A stretch of DNA of 41,204 nt from Terriglobia bacterium (GCA_025363475.1 JANYDS010000089.1:1-41204); one strand, 5' to 3'. Counted from the first letter of the stretch, positions 31,354-41,114 are shown. Translations and numbers: made by a program. Notes: a model not told the origin generated them from the sequence alone.

Positions 31354-33855
31354 GTGTGGCTTCGTATTTTCGCAATCACCAGCCTTGGGTTCAGTTTCGC
31401 TCTGACAGTGCAGCCGGCAGGCCTCCCCGCACAGGGAATTTCAAGGGATCTGGCGCGGGACCGGGCGGGTCAGATTTCGAACGTCCGCTATCATCTCCGC
31501 ATTGAACTGCGGAAGAAAGCGGCCACATTACCGGGACACATTACGATAGAATTCGCGCTGGCGACTGCGGGTCCGCTGGTGCTGGATTATCGTGACGGAC
31601 AGGCACGCAACCTGACGGTCAACGATGCGCCGGAGACTTTGCAAACGCGGAACGGTCACATCATTGTTCCGGGTGGCCACCTGCGGAGTGGAGAAAACCG
31701 GATCGAGCTCGACTTTGCGTCCGAAATTGCCGAAGCCAACCGCGCCATTACCCGCTATAACGACAGTCAGGACGGCAGCGAATACCTCTACACGCTCTTT
31801 GTTCCCATGGACGCCGATCAGGCGTTCCCCTGCTTCGATCAGCCCGATTTGAAAGCACGCTTTACGCTCGATGCAACGGCTCCGCCCGACTGGACCGTGA
31901 TTTCGAATACCGCGGGGACAAACGGCCATTTTGACCAAACGAAGCCAATCAGTACCTATCTTTTTGCGTTTGCGGCGGGTCCGTTTGAGCAGCTGGCAGG
32001 GCCGGAAAACGGGACGCCGCTGCGGCTGTTCGTCAGAAAATCCGTACTGGCGCGTGCGCGGGAAGAGTGGCCCGCAGTAGCCGCAACCGCGCGTGAGGGC
32101 ATGTCGCGGATGACGGAGTTTTTCGCCCAGCCTTTTCCGTTTCCAAAATATGATCAGGTGCTGATTCCAGGTTTCCCTTACGGCGGAATGGAACACGCGG
32201 GCGCGACTTTTCTGAACGAAGATACGGTCTTGTTCCGAACCGTACCGACCGTGAGCGATCAGAAGCGCCGCGCTATAACGGTGCTGCATGAACTGGCACA
32301 CCAGTGGTTTGGCGACCTGGTCACGATGCGCTGGTTCGACGACCTCTGGCTGAAGGAAGGCTTCGCGCAGTACATCGCGTATCACACGCAGGCGGAGATG
32401 GAACCCGCGGGGCCGGTGTGGAAACGGTTTTACGAAACGATCAAACCCGCTGCCTATCAGATCGACGGGACCCACGGGACGACGCCGATCTATCAGCAGA
32501 TCACGAATCTGAAAGATGCCAAGTCCGCCTATGGGGCAATTGTTTATCAGAAGGCACCCAGTTTGCTGCGTCTGCTGAATTTCAATCTGGGCGAAGAGCA
32601 TTTTCGGGAGGGCATCCGGATTTATCTGCGCGAACATGCTTATGGAAATGCGGAATGGAACGACTTGATCGGGGCCTTTTCACGGGCCTCGCGAACGGAC
32701 CTCGGCCCCTGGGCGCAAGCCTGGATTCAGCAGCGGGGGATGCCCCAAATTGAAGCTCAATGGGCCTGTTCGGATCAGCGAATTTCGTCGTTTCGCCTGA
32801 ACCAGAGCGATGTCCTGAACGAACGTCACCGATGGCCATTGAAAACGCAGGTTCTCCTGGTATCGGCCACCGGCGAACTGCGGCATGTAACTCCGGATGC
32901 GGTGAAGGGTCAGCCATGCCCGCAGTATCTGTTTCCGAATGACGAAGATCATTCGTATGGTCGCTTCTTATTAGACCCAAAGAGCCAGGCTGCCGTATTG
33001 GACGACCTGCCGCATGTGACAGACCCGTTCCAGCGGTCTTTACTGTGGGGTGCGCTGTGGGATGGAATGCGCGAGGGGCGGCTCGCTGCTGCCGCCTATG
33101 CCGACCTTGCCATGAAGCTGTTGCCGGATGAAAAAGACGCTGAACTGGCGGGGTCAATTCTGTCACGCATGCGCATAGTGTTCACTTCCTATCTTTCGGA
33201 TGCCCAGCGGACGGCGATAGCTGAGCGGCTGGAAGCTCTGTTGATTCGCCAGATGCGGGAAGCCCCTGCTTCGGATCTCCGAATCAGCTATTTCCGCAAT
33301 CTGGTGAATGTGGCATCAACAGCGCATGCGCGGGACGTACTGAAAGACCTTTTCGCAGGCAGAGTTGAGATTCCAGGCGTTCCGCTGCGGGGGCGGGACC
33401 GCTGGAATATCGTCTCGGCGCTCAACGCCTTCGGCGACACAACCATCAGCGGGCCCGAGTCTGACCCGGATGCCCGCAAGTATGCCTATGTAGCTCAGGC
33501 GGGGACAGCAAGCGCAGAGAACAAGAAAAGGTATTTTGCAGCGTACCTCGACGGACCTGGTTTACAGGAGGACTGGATTACCGCAAGCCTGCCGCAGTTC
33601 AATCACTGGAGCCAGGCCGGTTTGACTTTGCCCTTTCTGAAGCCTGCGCTGGAGGCGCTCCCGCAGATGAAGCGGGACAAGAAAATCTTTTTCGTAATGA
33701 ACTGGCTGGCTAGTTTCGTAGATAACCAGCACTCGCCGGAAGCGTTGAAAGTTGTCGACGATTTTTTGGCGAAAAACAAAGCCGACCCTGACCTGAAGCT
33801 CAAAATTCTGGAAGTGCGGGACGAACTGGCGCGAACTGTCCGGCTGCGTCACTAA
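31354..33855 (+). CDS. M1-family aminopeptidase, exported
   Basis: The 833-residue protein starts at GTG with a signal-peptide-like segment. The N-terminal saddle domain of M1 enzymes (about 40-240) is recognisable. The exopeptidase motif is GGMEHAGA near residue 277 (the family usually has GxMEN). The zinc site is HELAHQWFGD (H312, H316), with E335 in LWLKEGFAQY. A long helical C-terminal domain is present, as in ERAP/PepN-type enzymes. It should remove N-terminal residues from peptides, in the periplasm if exported. Its stop is only one base from the convergent metallo-beta-lactamase gene. Confidence 0.92.
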   Translation: MWLRIFAITSLGFSFALTVQPAGLPAQGISRDLARDRAGQISNVRYHLRIELRKKAATLPGHITIEFALATAGPLVLDYRDGQARNLTVNDAPETLQTRNGHIIVPGGHLRSGENRIELDFASEIAEANRAITRYNDSQDGSEYLYTLFVPMDADQAFPCFDQPDLKARFTLDATAPPDWTVISNTAGTNGHFDQTKPISTYLFAFAAGPFEQLAGPENGTPLRLFVRKSVLARAREEWPAVAATAREGMSRMTEFFAQPFPFPKYDQVLIPGFPYGGMEHAGATFLNEDTVLFRTVPTVSDQKRRAITVLHELAHQWFGDLVTMRWFDDLWLKEGFAQYIAYHTQAEMEPAGPVWKRFYETIKPAAYQIDGTHGTTPIYQQITNLKDAKSAYGAIVYQKAPSLLRLLNFNLGEEHFREGIRIYLREHAYGNAEWNDLIGAFSRASRTDLGPWAQAWIQQRGMPQIEAQWACSDQRISSFRLNQSDVLNERHRWPLKTQVLLVSATGELRHVTPDAVKGQPCPQYLFPNDEDHSYGRFLLDPKSQAAVLDDLPHVTDPFQRSLLWGALWDGMREGRLAAAAYADLAMKLLPDEKDAELAGSILSRMRIVFTSYLSDAQRTAIAERLEALLIRQMREAPASDLRISYFRNLVNVASTAHARDVLKDLFAGRVEIPGVPLRGRDRWNIVSALNAFGDTTISGPESDPDARKYAYVAQAGTASAENKKRYFAAYLDGPGLQEDWITASLPQFNHWSQAGLTLPFLKPALEALPQMKRDKKIFFVMNWLASFVDNQHSPEALKVVDDFLAKNKADPDLKLKILEVRDELARTVRLRH

Positions 33856-33856
33856 T

Positions 33857-35326
33857 TTAAAGCAGCGCGCGCATCGCGATAGTTGTACTTCCTGCTGGAA
33901 GGCTCACAAGCAGACCGTCTTTGGAGACTGTTATCGGGCCTTTGAAAAGCCTGGGTGCATCACCCAGAAACGTGGCATTCAGATATGCAAGCGGCAGGGG
34001 CGGAATCGTGTGGTAAAAAACCAGCTGCTTTACTTCCGCCTGCTGAGCGAGCCGTGCCGCGTCCTCAGGCCGGGTGTGATACGAAGGGATATCGGCCATG
34101 ATCTTCGCCGCCGACTTGCGCCCCACGCCCTCTGCCTGATGCTGGATGGCCGCGACCATAGTGGTCTGAAGCCCTTCATGGAAAAGCACATCAACGCCAT
34201 GCGCATATTTAGCGAGCACCGCTGAGGGCGCGGTGTCTCCGCTGATCACGAGGGAGCGCCCCTTGTAATCAAACCGGTAGCCAACGGCCGGAAAAACGGG
34301 CGTGTGGTGTACGGCAAATGCCGTGATGGTCAGGCCATCCTGCTGCAGTACAACCTGACTGGAATCTGAATCCTGCACGATAGTGAAGGGGCGCGCGGTG
34401 CCGCCTGAACCCGTGGGTGGCATAGTTGCCTCGCCGTGGTGCGCGATGCGGTAACCCTTATCCAGCGAATAAGCCTGATTGAAACCTGCGACGACGGTTT
34501 CCACACCCTGCGGTCCAATGACCGGAGTGGGTTCGGTGTGACTCGCGCCGCCCCAGCGCTGAATCATCATATCGCCCAGCCCGGCGATGTGATCGGAGTG
34601 GAAATGAGTCAGCAGAATGGCGTCGATACGGCCCGGCGGGATTCCCATGAGCGCGAGTTTGCGCGCGGTGCCATCGCCGGTATCCACTATATAAACGTGC
34701 TTACCCGCGATCACTGCAATGCACGGGCCGGAACGAGTCGGATCGGCAAGTGGTGAGCCGGAGCCGCAAAGGCCTGCATGAAGGCCGTCCGGAAGAGTTG
34801 CGAGCAACTGGCGATCGAAGTTACGTTCGAGTGTCCGCGTGGCGAGGATCAAGCCCAGTTGCTTCTGAAATACGACGCTGGAAGCGGTGGCAATCACCAG
34901 CAGAATTGCCACTGCGACGAAAAAACGGAAGGAATTGCCGGGCGCCGGACGTTTTCGCAGCGCCATCGTTGCCAGCGCGAGAACAACAATGATGACCAGT
35001 TCAACAGCAAGAGATTGCATCGCGGATTTCGATGATCCGTCCACGACGAAACCGAGGCATCGCCCCAGCACGATAAATGAAAGAAAAATGCCAGGCACCG
35101 ACAGCCACTGGGCAGAGCCTGTGATGGCTCCGCGCAGGGCAAACAGAGCCATGCCGAAGAAGAGGCCGGCGAGGTCTCCGCGAATGGTGCTGAGGCCCGC
35201 GTTTCCCTGTGGCAGGATGGAAAACTGATCCAGTTGTCCGGCCGGTGCAAGAAGGCAGGTGAGGCCCAGTGCCAGCAGCAGGATGCCGCTCAAGCCAGCC
35301 AGCAGTCGGAGTATCCGTTGTGTCAT
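33857..35326 (-). CDS. Membrane DUF4345-like domain fused to a metallo-beta-lactamase-fold hydrolase
   Basis: The 489-residue protein has four or five hydrophobic helices in the first 160 residues (for example ILRLLAGLSGILLLALGLTC and AVELVIIVVLALATMAL). This part, with GDLAGLFFGMALFALRG and VLGRCLGFVVDG, resembles DUF4345. A metallo-beta-lactamase domain follows, with HFHSDHIAGLGD near residues 238-249, and further conserved regions of ribonuclease Z/arylsulfatase-like hydrolases (VVISGDTAPS, then VLFHEG, and a late histidine). Zinc-dependent hydrolysis of an ester or phosphodiester is likely; the substrate is unknown. Placement of the catalytic part inside or outside cannot be settled. Confidence 0.85.
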   Translation of the reverse strand: MTQRILRLLAGLSGILLLALGLTCLLAPAGQLDQFSILPQGNAGLSTIRGDLAGLFFGMALFALRGAITGSAQWLSVPGIFLSFIVLGRCLGFVVDGSSKSAMQSLAVELVIIVVLALATMALRKRPAPGNSFRFFVAVAILLVIATASSVVFQKQLGLILATRTLERNFDRQLLATLPDGLHAGLCGSGSPLADPTRSGPCIAVIAGKHVYIVDTGDGTARKLALMGIPPGRIDAILLTHFHSDHIAGLGDMMIQRWGGASHTEPTPVIGPQGVETVVAGFNQAYSLDKGYRIAHHGEATMPPTGSGGTARPFTIVQDSDSSQVVLQQDGLTITAFAVHHTPVFPAVGYRFDYKGRSLVISGDTAPSAVLAKYAHGVDVLFHEGLQTTMVAAIQHQAEGVGRKSAAKIMADIPSYHTRPEDAARLAQQAEVKQLVFYHTIPPLPLAYLNATFLGDAPRLFKGPITVSKDGLLVSLPAGSTTIAMRALL

Positions 35327-35353
35327 CGTTCTGTAAGTCCGCAGCTTTCTGAG

Positions 35354-37216
35354 TTACTGGTCAGCAGATTCCACAGCGAAGCCGATCTTCTTCATGAGTA
35401 CGTTGAATCGCGGATCTTTTCGCAAGGTATCGTGGCTGGGCGCGACGCGGGTGAACATCAGGACAGGCGACCGTGCGGCCCGGCCTTTTTCCAGCCATAC
35501 GAATGCATTGGCGTTGTCTTCGAGTGCGGTATAAATATCAGCGATCAATACCGCCGGCGCATACGGGCGGGCCTTGAGCTCTTCAATCACAGCCAGGGCA
35601 TCATCGGTGCGCCCGACCAGAGCATAGGCCGCACCCAGTTGCCGCAGCGGCAACGGTGCGCGGCCTGAAAGCCGCACCGCAGTTTCGGCAGCTTCCAGTG
35701 CTTCAGTGAACATACCTTTCGCAAGATACGGAGATACCAGGTAAGCGTAAGTCAGGTAGTAATTCGGTTCCAGGTCGAGTGTTTTCAGGCCGCACGCAAT
35801 TGCTTCGTCGTAACGGCGACTCCAGTAAAGCACCAGACATTCAGCGACACTGAGCACTAAAGAGAGCGGGTCAAGATCCTTGGCCTGAAGCACCTCATCC
35901 AGCGCCTCTTCCAGTCTCCCGTGGGGAACCAGATAGTAAATCGCATAGCGGTGATGAATCTCAGGCATTCCGGGATTTAGTCGCAGAGCGCGGCGAAAAC
36001 CCTGCTCGGCAGCAGCCCAGTCCCAATCGTAAGTCGCGCTTACCAGGGCGCGTGCGGCGTGGGCACCGGCCAGGCTGTGATCCATCTCAATGGCTGCTGT
36101 TGCGGCTTCACGGGCGGCGGGCATCATTGTCTCTGGCGACCGATGGCCGAAGATCGTTTGGAGAACGTATGAGTCGGCGAGGCGGGCCTGAATGGAGGCG
36201 CACAACGGATCGAGCGCCGCAGCTTGCTGCAGGTATTCGATACCCTTCGCCATAGTTGCGGGAGTGCGCTGACTCTCATAGTAGATACCGCGCAGGTAAA
36301 GATCGTAGGCCTGCGGATTACGCTGCCGGTCAGGCCCGGCGGCAGAGAGTCCGGAAGGAACTTGTGTCTTCACAAGGCCGGCAATCGCATCTGAGATTTC
36401 GCGCTGCACGGCGAAGATATCCTGGGTATCGCCTTCGAAGGTTCGTGACCAGATATGGAAACTGGTGGCGACGTCTATAAGCTGCGCGCTGATGCGCAAA
36501 CGCTCCCCCGTCTTGCGCACGCTGCCTTCCAGCACCGCTTCCACATTGAGGTCTGCACCTACGCGGCCAATATCATGCGACTTACCCTGATAGCGAAAAG
36601 CGGTTGAACGGGCGATGACTCGCAACAGCGGAATGCGCGTGAGGGCTGCAATTACATCTTCCGTGAGGCCGTCGGCAAAGTACTCATTCTCCGGGTCCGG
36701 AGAGAAACTGAGGAACGGCAGAACAGCGATGGATGAAAAGCGGCTGTCGGCGTCGAGCCCTTTACCTGCGCCAGGAGATTTTCCCATGGCAGGGGCTCCT
36801 GATGTCGGCATGGCACCGAAGGCAGGCGCATAACTGCCTTTTTTAACTTCGATCAGGATCGGGTCATTCTTCCCGGCAGTGGCGTAGTATTCGGCCAGCT
36901 TGGTCCGGAGACGGCGCGCGTCCACGCGAACGATGGCATCCATACGCGGGTCAAAAGACTTACCGCGTTTGAATACCTCCACGCCTATGACTGATTCTTT
37001 GAGAAAGGCACCGTGGCCCAACAGCGTTTGTTCCACGACAAAACGCAGAAAGCGGCTCAACCCGTCGCTTGCACGAAAGGTGGAACTCGCAAGAATCTTG
37101 CTCAACTGCACCGTTACCGCATCGGCTGGAACATCCAGCTGTGGCGGCTCAACGTTGCCGCGATTTAGAACTTCTGACAATAGCCCGCCCCTACTCGGTT
37201 CGATGGCTGCCCGCAC
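35354..37216 (-). CDS. wHTH-TolB-like-TPR regulator protein
   Basis: The 620-residue protein starts at GTG 37214-37216, with GGGGAGGG close upstream. The first 130 residues (LSRFLRFVVEQTLLGHGAFL, then VDARRLRTKLAEYYATAG) resemble a winged-helix-like head often found in Acidobacteria. The TolB/FlgO-type domain spans about 160-280 (AVLPFLSFSPDPENEYFADG, then EAVLEGSVRKTGERLRISAQ). TPRs fill the rest. Such proteins are annotated as adenylate cyclase-like or transcriptional regulators without proven function. No membrane helix is visible, so it is probably cytoplasmic. It is divergent from the esterase gene. Confidence 0.82.
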   Translation of the reverse strand: MRAAIEPSRGGLLSEVLNRGNVEPPQLDVPADAVTVQLSKILASSTFRASDGLSRFLRFVVEQTLLGHGAFLKESVIGVEVFKRGKSFDPRMDAIVRVDARRLRTKLAEYYATAGKNDPILIEVKKGSYAPAFGAMPTSGAPAMGKSPGAGKGLDADSRFSSIAVLPFLSFSPDPENEYFADGLTEDVIAALTRIPLLRVIARSTAFRYQGKSHDIGRVGADLNVEAVLEGSVRKTGERLRISAQLIDVATSFHIWSRTFEGDTQDIFAVQREISDAIAGLVKTQVPSGLSAAGPDRQRNPQAYDLYLRGIYYESQRTPATMAKGIEYLQQAAALDPLCASIQARLADSYVLQTIFGHRSPETMMPAAREAATAAIEMDHSLAGAHAARALVSATYDWDWAAAEQGFRRALRLNPGMPEIHHRYAIYYLVPHGRLEEALDEVLQAKDLDPLSLVLSVAECLVLYWSRRYDEAIACGLKTLDLEPNYYLTYAYLVSPYLAKGMFTEALEAAETAVRLSGRAPLPLRQLGAAYALVGRTDDALAVIEELKARPYAPAVLIADIYTALEDNANAFVWLEKGRAARSPVLMFTRVAPSHDTLRKDPRFNVLMKKIGFAVESADQ

Positions 37217-37364
37217 ATGCCCTCCCCGTGAATCTCGTCGTAGTCTATCAGAGATTTATCAAGATGCAATCACGGTTAACAAATTAAATTTTTACGTTAA
37301 AAACTTTGAGTAAAGGAAGACTAAGAGCGCACTCGGCTCAGATTTCTGATAACAATGTCTTGTG
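37217..37364. promoter_or_regulatory. AT-rich divergent promoter region
   Basis: The 148 bases between the wHTH-TolB-TPR gene and the esterase gene include an A/T-rich patch around 37270-37315 (GTTAACAAATTAAATTTTTA and on), markedly richer in A/T than its surroundings. Both promoters must lie here. No -35/-10 pair can be assigned with confidence. Confidence 0.45.
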
Positions 37365-38942
37365 ATGCAGAACCGTTATATGAACTTCCTCTTCTTTGCC
37401 GGTGCCGCTTTGTTCGTCGCGCCGCTATCTGCCCAGCAGACTTGTGAAAGTCTTGCGGGCCTGAAGCTGGCGCATACTTCGATTGCGTCGGCTGTCTCAG
37501 TCGCGGCGGCGGGTAACATCCCCGCGCACTGTGCCGTTAAGGCGTCGGCGCACCCCACGAGTGACTCTGATATCAAGTTTGAACTCTGGCTTCCGGCTGC
37601 GGGCTGGAACGGTAAATATGAACAGGTGGGCAACGGTGGCTGGGCGGGCAACGTTCCGGTAGCAGCACTGGCAGAGCCGCTGCGACGGGGCTTTGCGGCT
37701 GCCGGTACTGATGATGGACACACGGGCGGGACTGCCGAATGGGCTATGGGACATCCCGAAAAACTGGTTGATTTCGGTTACCGGGCGGTGCATGAGACCA
37801 GAGTGCAGTCTGGTCTGGTCATTCAGGCTTTCTATGGAAAAGAAGCGAGTCGTAACTATTTTGTCGGTTGCTCCGATGGGGGCAGGGAGGCGCTGATGGA
37901 AGCGCAGCGCTTTGCTGACGACTTCGACGGCATTATCGCCGGCGCGCCTGCCAACAACTGGACTCACACGATTGCCGGACATCTTTGGGATGAACGGGCG
38001 CTGCTGGATGACCCGTTGGGTACCGTGCCTGTTGCCAAGTTGCCTGCGGTGCAGAAGGCTGCCGTGGCGCAATGCGATTTGCTGGATGGCGTAAAAGACG
38101 GCTTGATTGAAGACCCGCGCGCCTGCCATTTCGATCCTGGGACCATTGTTTGCAAGGGTGCGGACGGGCCGGATTGTTTGACTATGCCGCAGGTGACGGC
38201 CATGCGCAAGATCTATGCGGGGCCGAAGAATCCGCGAACCGGCGTGCAGATCCATCCTGGTTTTTCGCCCGGCGCGGAAGGCTTTCCGGATACCTGGGCG
38301 GCGTGGATTGTTCCGGCAGCACAGAGAGCCCCGGCGCAGTTCGGCTTTGGCAATACGTTCTACGGGCAGGCCGTCTATGAGGATCCGAAGTGGGATTTCC
38401 GCAAGCTCGATTTCGATAAAGATGTTGCGTATGCGGATGAGAAAGCGGGGCCTGTGTTGAATTCTTCCAGCCCTGATCTGCGTTCGTTCCGCGCACGCGG
38501 CGGCAAGTTGATTCAGTATCACGGCTGGGGTGACACGGCGATTCCGCCGCAGAATTCGATTGATTACTACGAACTGGTGAAGCAGTTCATGGGCAAGTTC
38601 ATGGACGCTCGCAGCGACGCAGCCAAGCCTGTTGATGATTTCTACCGGTTGTTTCTGGTGCCGGGTATGGGCCACTGTCGCGGGGGCGGGGGACCGAATG
38701 TATTTGGCAACGGCGGAACGGTGGCAGGCGCGACGATGGATCCGGAACGAGATCTGGTGGCGGCACTCGATCGCTGGGTGGAGAAGGGCGTGGCCCCGGA
38801 TCATCTGACCGGAACCGGGAAGGATGCGCTTGATGCGGCGAAAACGCTGACGCGCCCGCTGTGTGTCTATCCGAAAGTCGCGCATTATAAGGGCAGTGGC
38901 GACACCAATGATGCGGCCAGTTTTTCCTGCGTTGTGCAGTAG
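37365..38942 (+). CDS. Tannase/feruloyl-esterase-family hydrolase, exported
   Basis: The protein of about 525 residues has a signal peptide that starts at ATG 37365 or 37380 (MNFLFFAGAALFVAPLSAQ). The family signature surrounds the serine nucleophile in VGCSDGGREALMEAQRF, near residue 170. The late catalytic histidine lies in PGMGHCRGGGGPN. These are marks of PF07519, which contains fungal-type tannases and feruloyl esterases that cut ester bonds of plant phenolics. Many cysteines suggest disulfide bonds. It is followed by the NHL-repeat gene after 18 bases. The actual substrate is not known. Confidence 0.9.
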   Translation: MQNRYMNFLFFAGAALFVAPLSAQQTCESLAGLKLAHTSIASAVSVAAAGNIPAHCAVKASAHPTSDSDIKFELWLPAAGWNGKYEQVGNGGWAGNVPVAALAEPLRRGFAAAGTDDGHTGGTAEWAMGHPEKLVDFGYRAVHETRVQSGLVIQAFYGKEASRNYFVGCSDGGREALMEAQRFADDFDGIIAGAPANNWTHTIAGHLWDERALLDDPLGTVPVAKLPAVQKAAVAQCDLLDGVKDGLIEDPRACHFDPGTIVCKGADGPDCLTMPQVTAMRKIYAGPKNPRTGVQIHPGFSPGAEGFPDTWAAWIVPAAQRAPAQFGFGNTFYGQAVYEDPKWDFRKLDFDKDVAYADEKAGPVLNSSSPDLRSFRARGGKLIQYHGWGDTAIPPQNSIDYYELVKQFMGKFMDARSDAAKPVDDFYRLFLVPGMGHCRGGGGPNVFGNGGTVAGATMDPERDLVAALDRWVEKGVAPDHLTGTGKDALDAAKTLTRPLCVYPKVAHYKGSGDTNDAASFSCVVQ

Positions 38943-38960
38943 GTTGATAGGATAAACACC

Positions 38961-40019
38961 ATGAAATTTCTTTCGCTGATTCTCATTGCGGCACCGCTGT
39001 TTGCGCAGGAGCCGCCGAGGATTCCGTTTGACTCAAATGCTGAACCGCTCAAGCTGCCTGCCGATATGAATTTTGGCGAGGTGCTGGGGATTACGGTGAA
39101 TTCCAAGGGCAGTGTCGTCGTCCTGAATCATCCGGGTACGAGCAGCGGACCGCTTTATGGTGCGGTCTCCACGCAGCTTCTGGAGTTTGACGCGGCGGGA
39201 AAATACCTGCGTGAGATTGGCAAGGGTGTTTATGGTTTGGGCTATTCCCACTCGGTGCGTTTCGATAAATACGACAACCTGTGGGTGGTGGATAAGGGCA
39301 CGATGTCCATCATGAAGTTCAATCCGGCGGGGCGGGTTGTGATGAATTTTGGTCGGCGTGAGGAAGGTCCGGATGAGCACCGCTATCCTGCGGCTGGCCG
39401 CGGAGGTGCGGCACCGGTGCATGTGGATGGTTATTTCAACGGGCCCACGGATGTGGCGTGGGATTCGAAGGACAACATCTACATCAGCGATGGTTATGGG
39501 AATTCGCGGGTGGCGAAGCTGGATAAGCATGGCGACTGGTTGAAGAGCTGGGGTTCGCGTGGGACGGGGCCGGGCCAGTTCAACTTGCCGCATAACATTG
39601 CTGTAGACAAGCAGGACAATGTGTATGTGGCGGACCGGTCTAACCGGCGTATCCAGGTGTTTGATGTTGAGGGCACTTACTTGCGGAGTATTACGATGGT
39701 GGCTCCGTTTGACAAGAAGCGTCATCCTACGCTGGGGAATACGCCGGCAAACCTGCCGGATGAGGCTCAGGCTTGGACGATTTGTATTACTAACACTTCA
39801 CCTCAGTACATATATACTTCGGATGAAAATCCGGGGCGGATTTATAAGATGGGCCTTGACGGGAAGATGCTTGGGTATCTGGGTGAGTCAGGTCATGAGG
39901 CTAAGCAATTCAACTGGGTTCATGCGCTGGCTTGCCCGACTGAGAATACGATTTGGGTTGCGGATATGAATAACTGGCGGATTCAGAAGTTGACGGTGCA
40001 TCCGGAAAAGGCTAAATAA
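38961..40019 (+). CDS. Exported NHL-repeat beta-propeller protein
   Basis: The 352-residue protein has a signal peptide (MKFLSLILIAAPLFAQ) and repeated NHL-type units (DKYDNLWVVDKGTMSIMKFN, DSKDNIYISDGYGNSRVAKL, DKQDNVYVADRSNRRIQVFD), fitting a six-bladed propeller. The family includes peptidyl-alpha-hydroxyglycine alpha-amidating lyase-like proteins, and databases often name such proteins that way, but lyase activity is not established from what is visible. AGGAT lies upstream of the ATG. The gene is probably co-transcribed with the esterase. Confidence 0.88.
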   Translation: MKFLSLILIAAPLFAQEPPRIPFDSNAEPLKLPADMNFGEVLGITVNSKGSVVVLNHPGTSSGPLYGAVSTQLLEFDAAGKYLREIGKGVYGLGYSHSVRFDKYDNLWVVDKGTMSIMKFNPAGRVVMNFGRREEGPDEHRYPAAGRGGAAPVHVDGYFNGPTDVAWDSKDNIYISDGYGNSRVAKLDKHGDWLKSWGSRGTGPGQFNLPHNIAVDKQDNVYVADRSNRRIQVFDVEGTYLRSITMVAPFDKKRHPTLGNTPANLPDEAQAWTICITNTSPQYIYTSDENPGRIYKMGLDGKMLGYLGESGHEAKQFNWVHALACPTENTIWVADMNNWRIQKLTVHPEKAK

Positions 40020-40089
40020 ATTCGTTAAGAAGTCGTCTGGCCTTCAACCGTCGCTCTTCCCGCTTCGGCTAATAACCGGAGCGCGCGGT

Positions 40090-41016
40090 TCACGGATTTG
40101 GCGTAGGAAAAACAGCGGCAAGATCCGGCTCTATCAAGACGAGGTTAGTTCCCAAAGATGCATGGGTGAGGTACTTTCCGCGCACGGCGGGACCCAGTTG
40201 TTCCAGATCATACTCCGGCCTCAGTTCGTCAATGGATTTGCGGTTCGATGCTTTTTTCAAAGAAGCGTCATCTACTAACGCTTTAAGGTCTTCGCTCGTG
40301 AATCTATCTTCCTGCTTATGATCCCGGTAGAATTCGATTGGACTTCGCCCCACACCGCCGGGGAAGAGGCTGGCTCGGGCGTCACTGGTGAATGGAACAG
40401 CTTCGCCGAAGTTTGGAGCGTCTGCACTGTTCGACATTTCGAGCCATCCGGCGAATCCGATCTCAAAAGCCGGGCTTTTGCCGACATTCGAATAATTGAT
40501 GACAGCATGCGAGGTATCCGGGTTCTGCACATAAACGGTGATTACATTAGAGACAGGGTCTCGCTGGATATGGGGGAAATCGATCTCAACTTTGAGCCAC
40601 GCCCTCTGTTCCGCGCGGGCCTCATCTTGAGCAAACGTCAGTTGTGACTGCATTACATTCCATTGAGCGTTTAATTTTGTGACCTGATCTTTCGTAGCTG
40701 CCGCCAGTACGGCGGTATTGTTCGCCTGTACTTTTGCCGCTTCGGCAAGGCTCTTAGTCGCGGACGATTGTTTCTTGGCTTCTTCCGCGAGATCGTGAGT
40801 GTCTAAACCGCCACGATGCATTTCGCTAAGTTGCTTTACTAATATCGCGATGGTGACACCATTGAGGAGAAACAGGGCACACGTAAAGACAGCCATCCAG
40901 ATCGTTGCAGCCGCAGTTTGTCTCGCCGCTCTATCGGCAATCGTTTCTGGCAGGACGTGACTCGGTTCCTGTGATATTTTCTGACCGTCCTTTTTGCTGT
41001 GCATCTTCCTGACCAA
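40090..41016 (-). CDS. Membrane-anchored coiled-coil protein, unknown function
   Basis: The 308-residue frame has one membrane helix at about residues 38-60 (TIWMAVFTCALFLLNGVTIA). A predicted coiled coil follows at about 65-140 (AEEAKKQSSATKSLAEAAKV, then AQWNVMQSQLTFAQDEARAE), then a beta-rich C-terminal domain. The layout is common for single-pass proteins with an outside head. It starts at TTG 41014-41016 with AGGA ten bases upstream; an in-frame ATG at 41002-41004 is the alternative. No family is recognised. It stands apart from its neighbours. Confidence 0.75.
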   Translation of the reverse strand: MVRKMHSKKDGQKISQEPSHVLPETIADRAARQTAAATIWMAVFTCALFLLNGVTIAILVKQLSEMHRGGLDTHDLAEEAKKQSSATKSLAEAAKVQANNTAVLAAATKDQVTKLNAQWNVMQSQLTFAQDEARAEQRAWLKVEIDFPHIQRDPVSNVITVYVQNPDTSHAVINYSNVGKSPAFEIGFAGWLEMSNSADAPNFGEAVPFTSDARASLFPGGVGRSPIEFYRDHKQEDRFTSEDLKALVDDASLKKASNRKSIDELRPEYDLEQLGPAVRGKYLTHASLGTNLVLIEPDLAAVFPTPNP

Positions 41017-41079
41017 AACGCTCTTTCCTTGTCGATTGTGGCACGTCTTAGTTTAGTTAGGCACAATACTGGTCACTTA

Positions 41080-41103
41080 AAACATTTCTATGGTAAAATG
41101 TTT
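41080..41103. promoter_or_regulatory. 24-bp palindrome upstream of the KTSC gene
   Basis: AAACATTT at 41080-41087 and AAATGTTT at 41096-41103 are perfect inverted copies around 8 bases. The site lies in the 119-base divergent space between the coiled-coil gene (41016) and the KTSC gene (41136). It could be an operator for either gene, or a symmetrical A/T-rich part of a promoter. Confidence 0.45.
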
Positions 41104-41114
41104 AAGGGGTGAAG

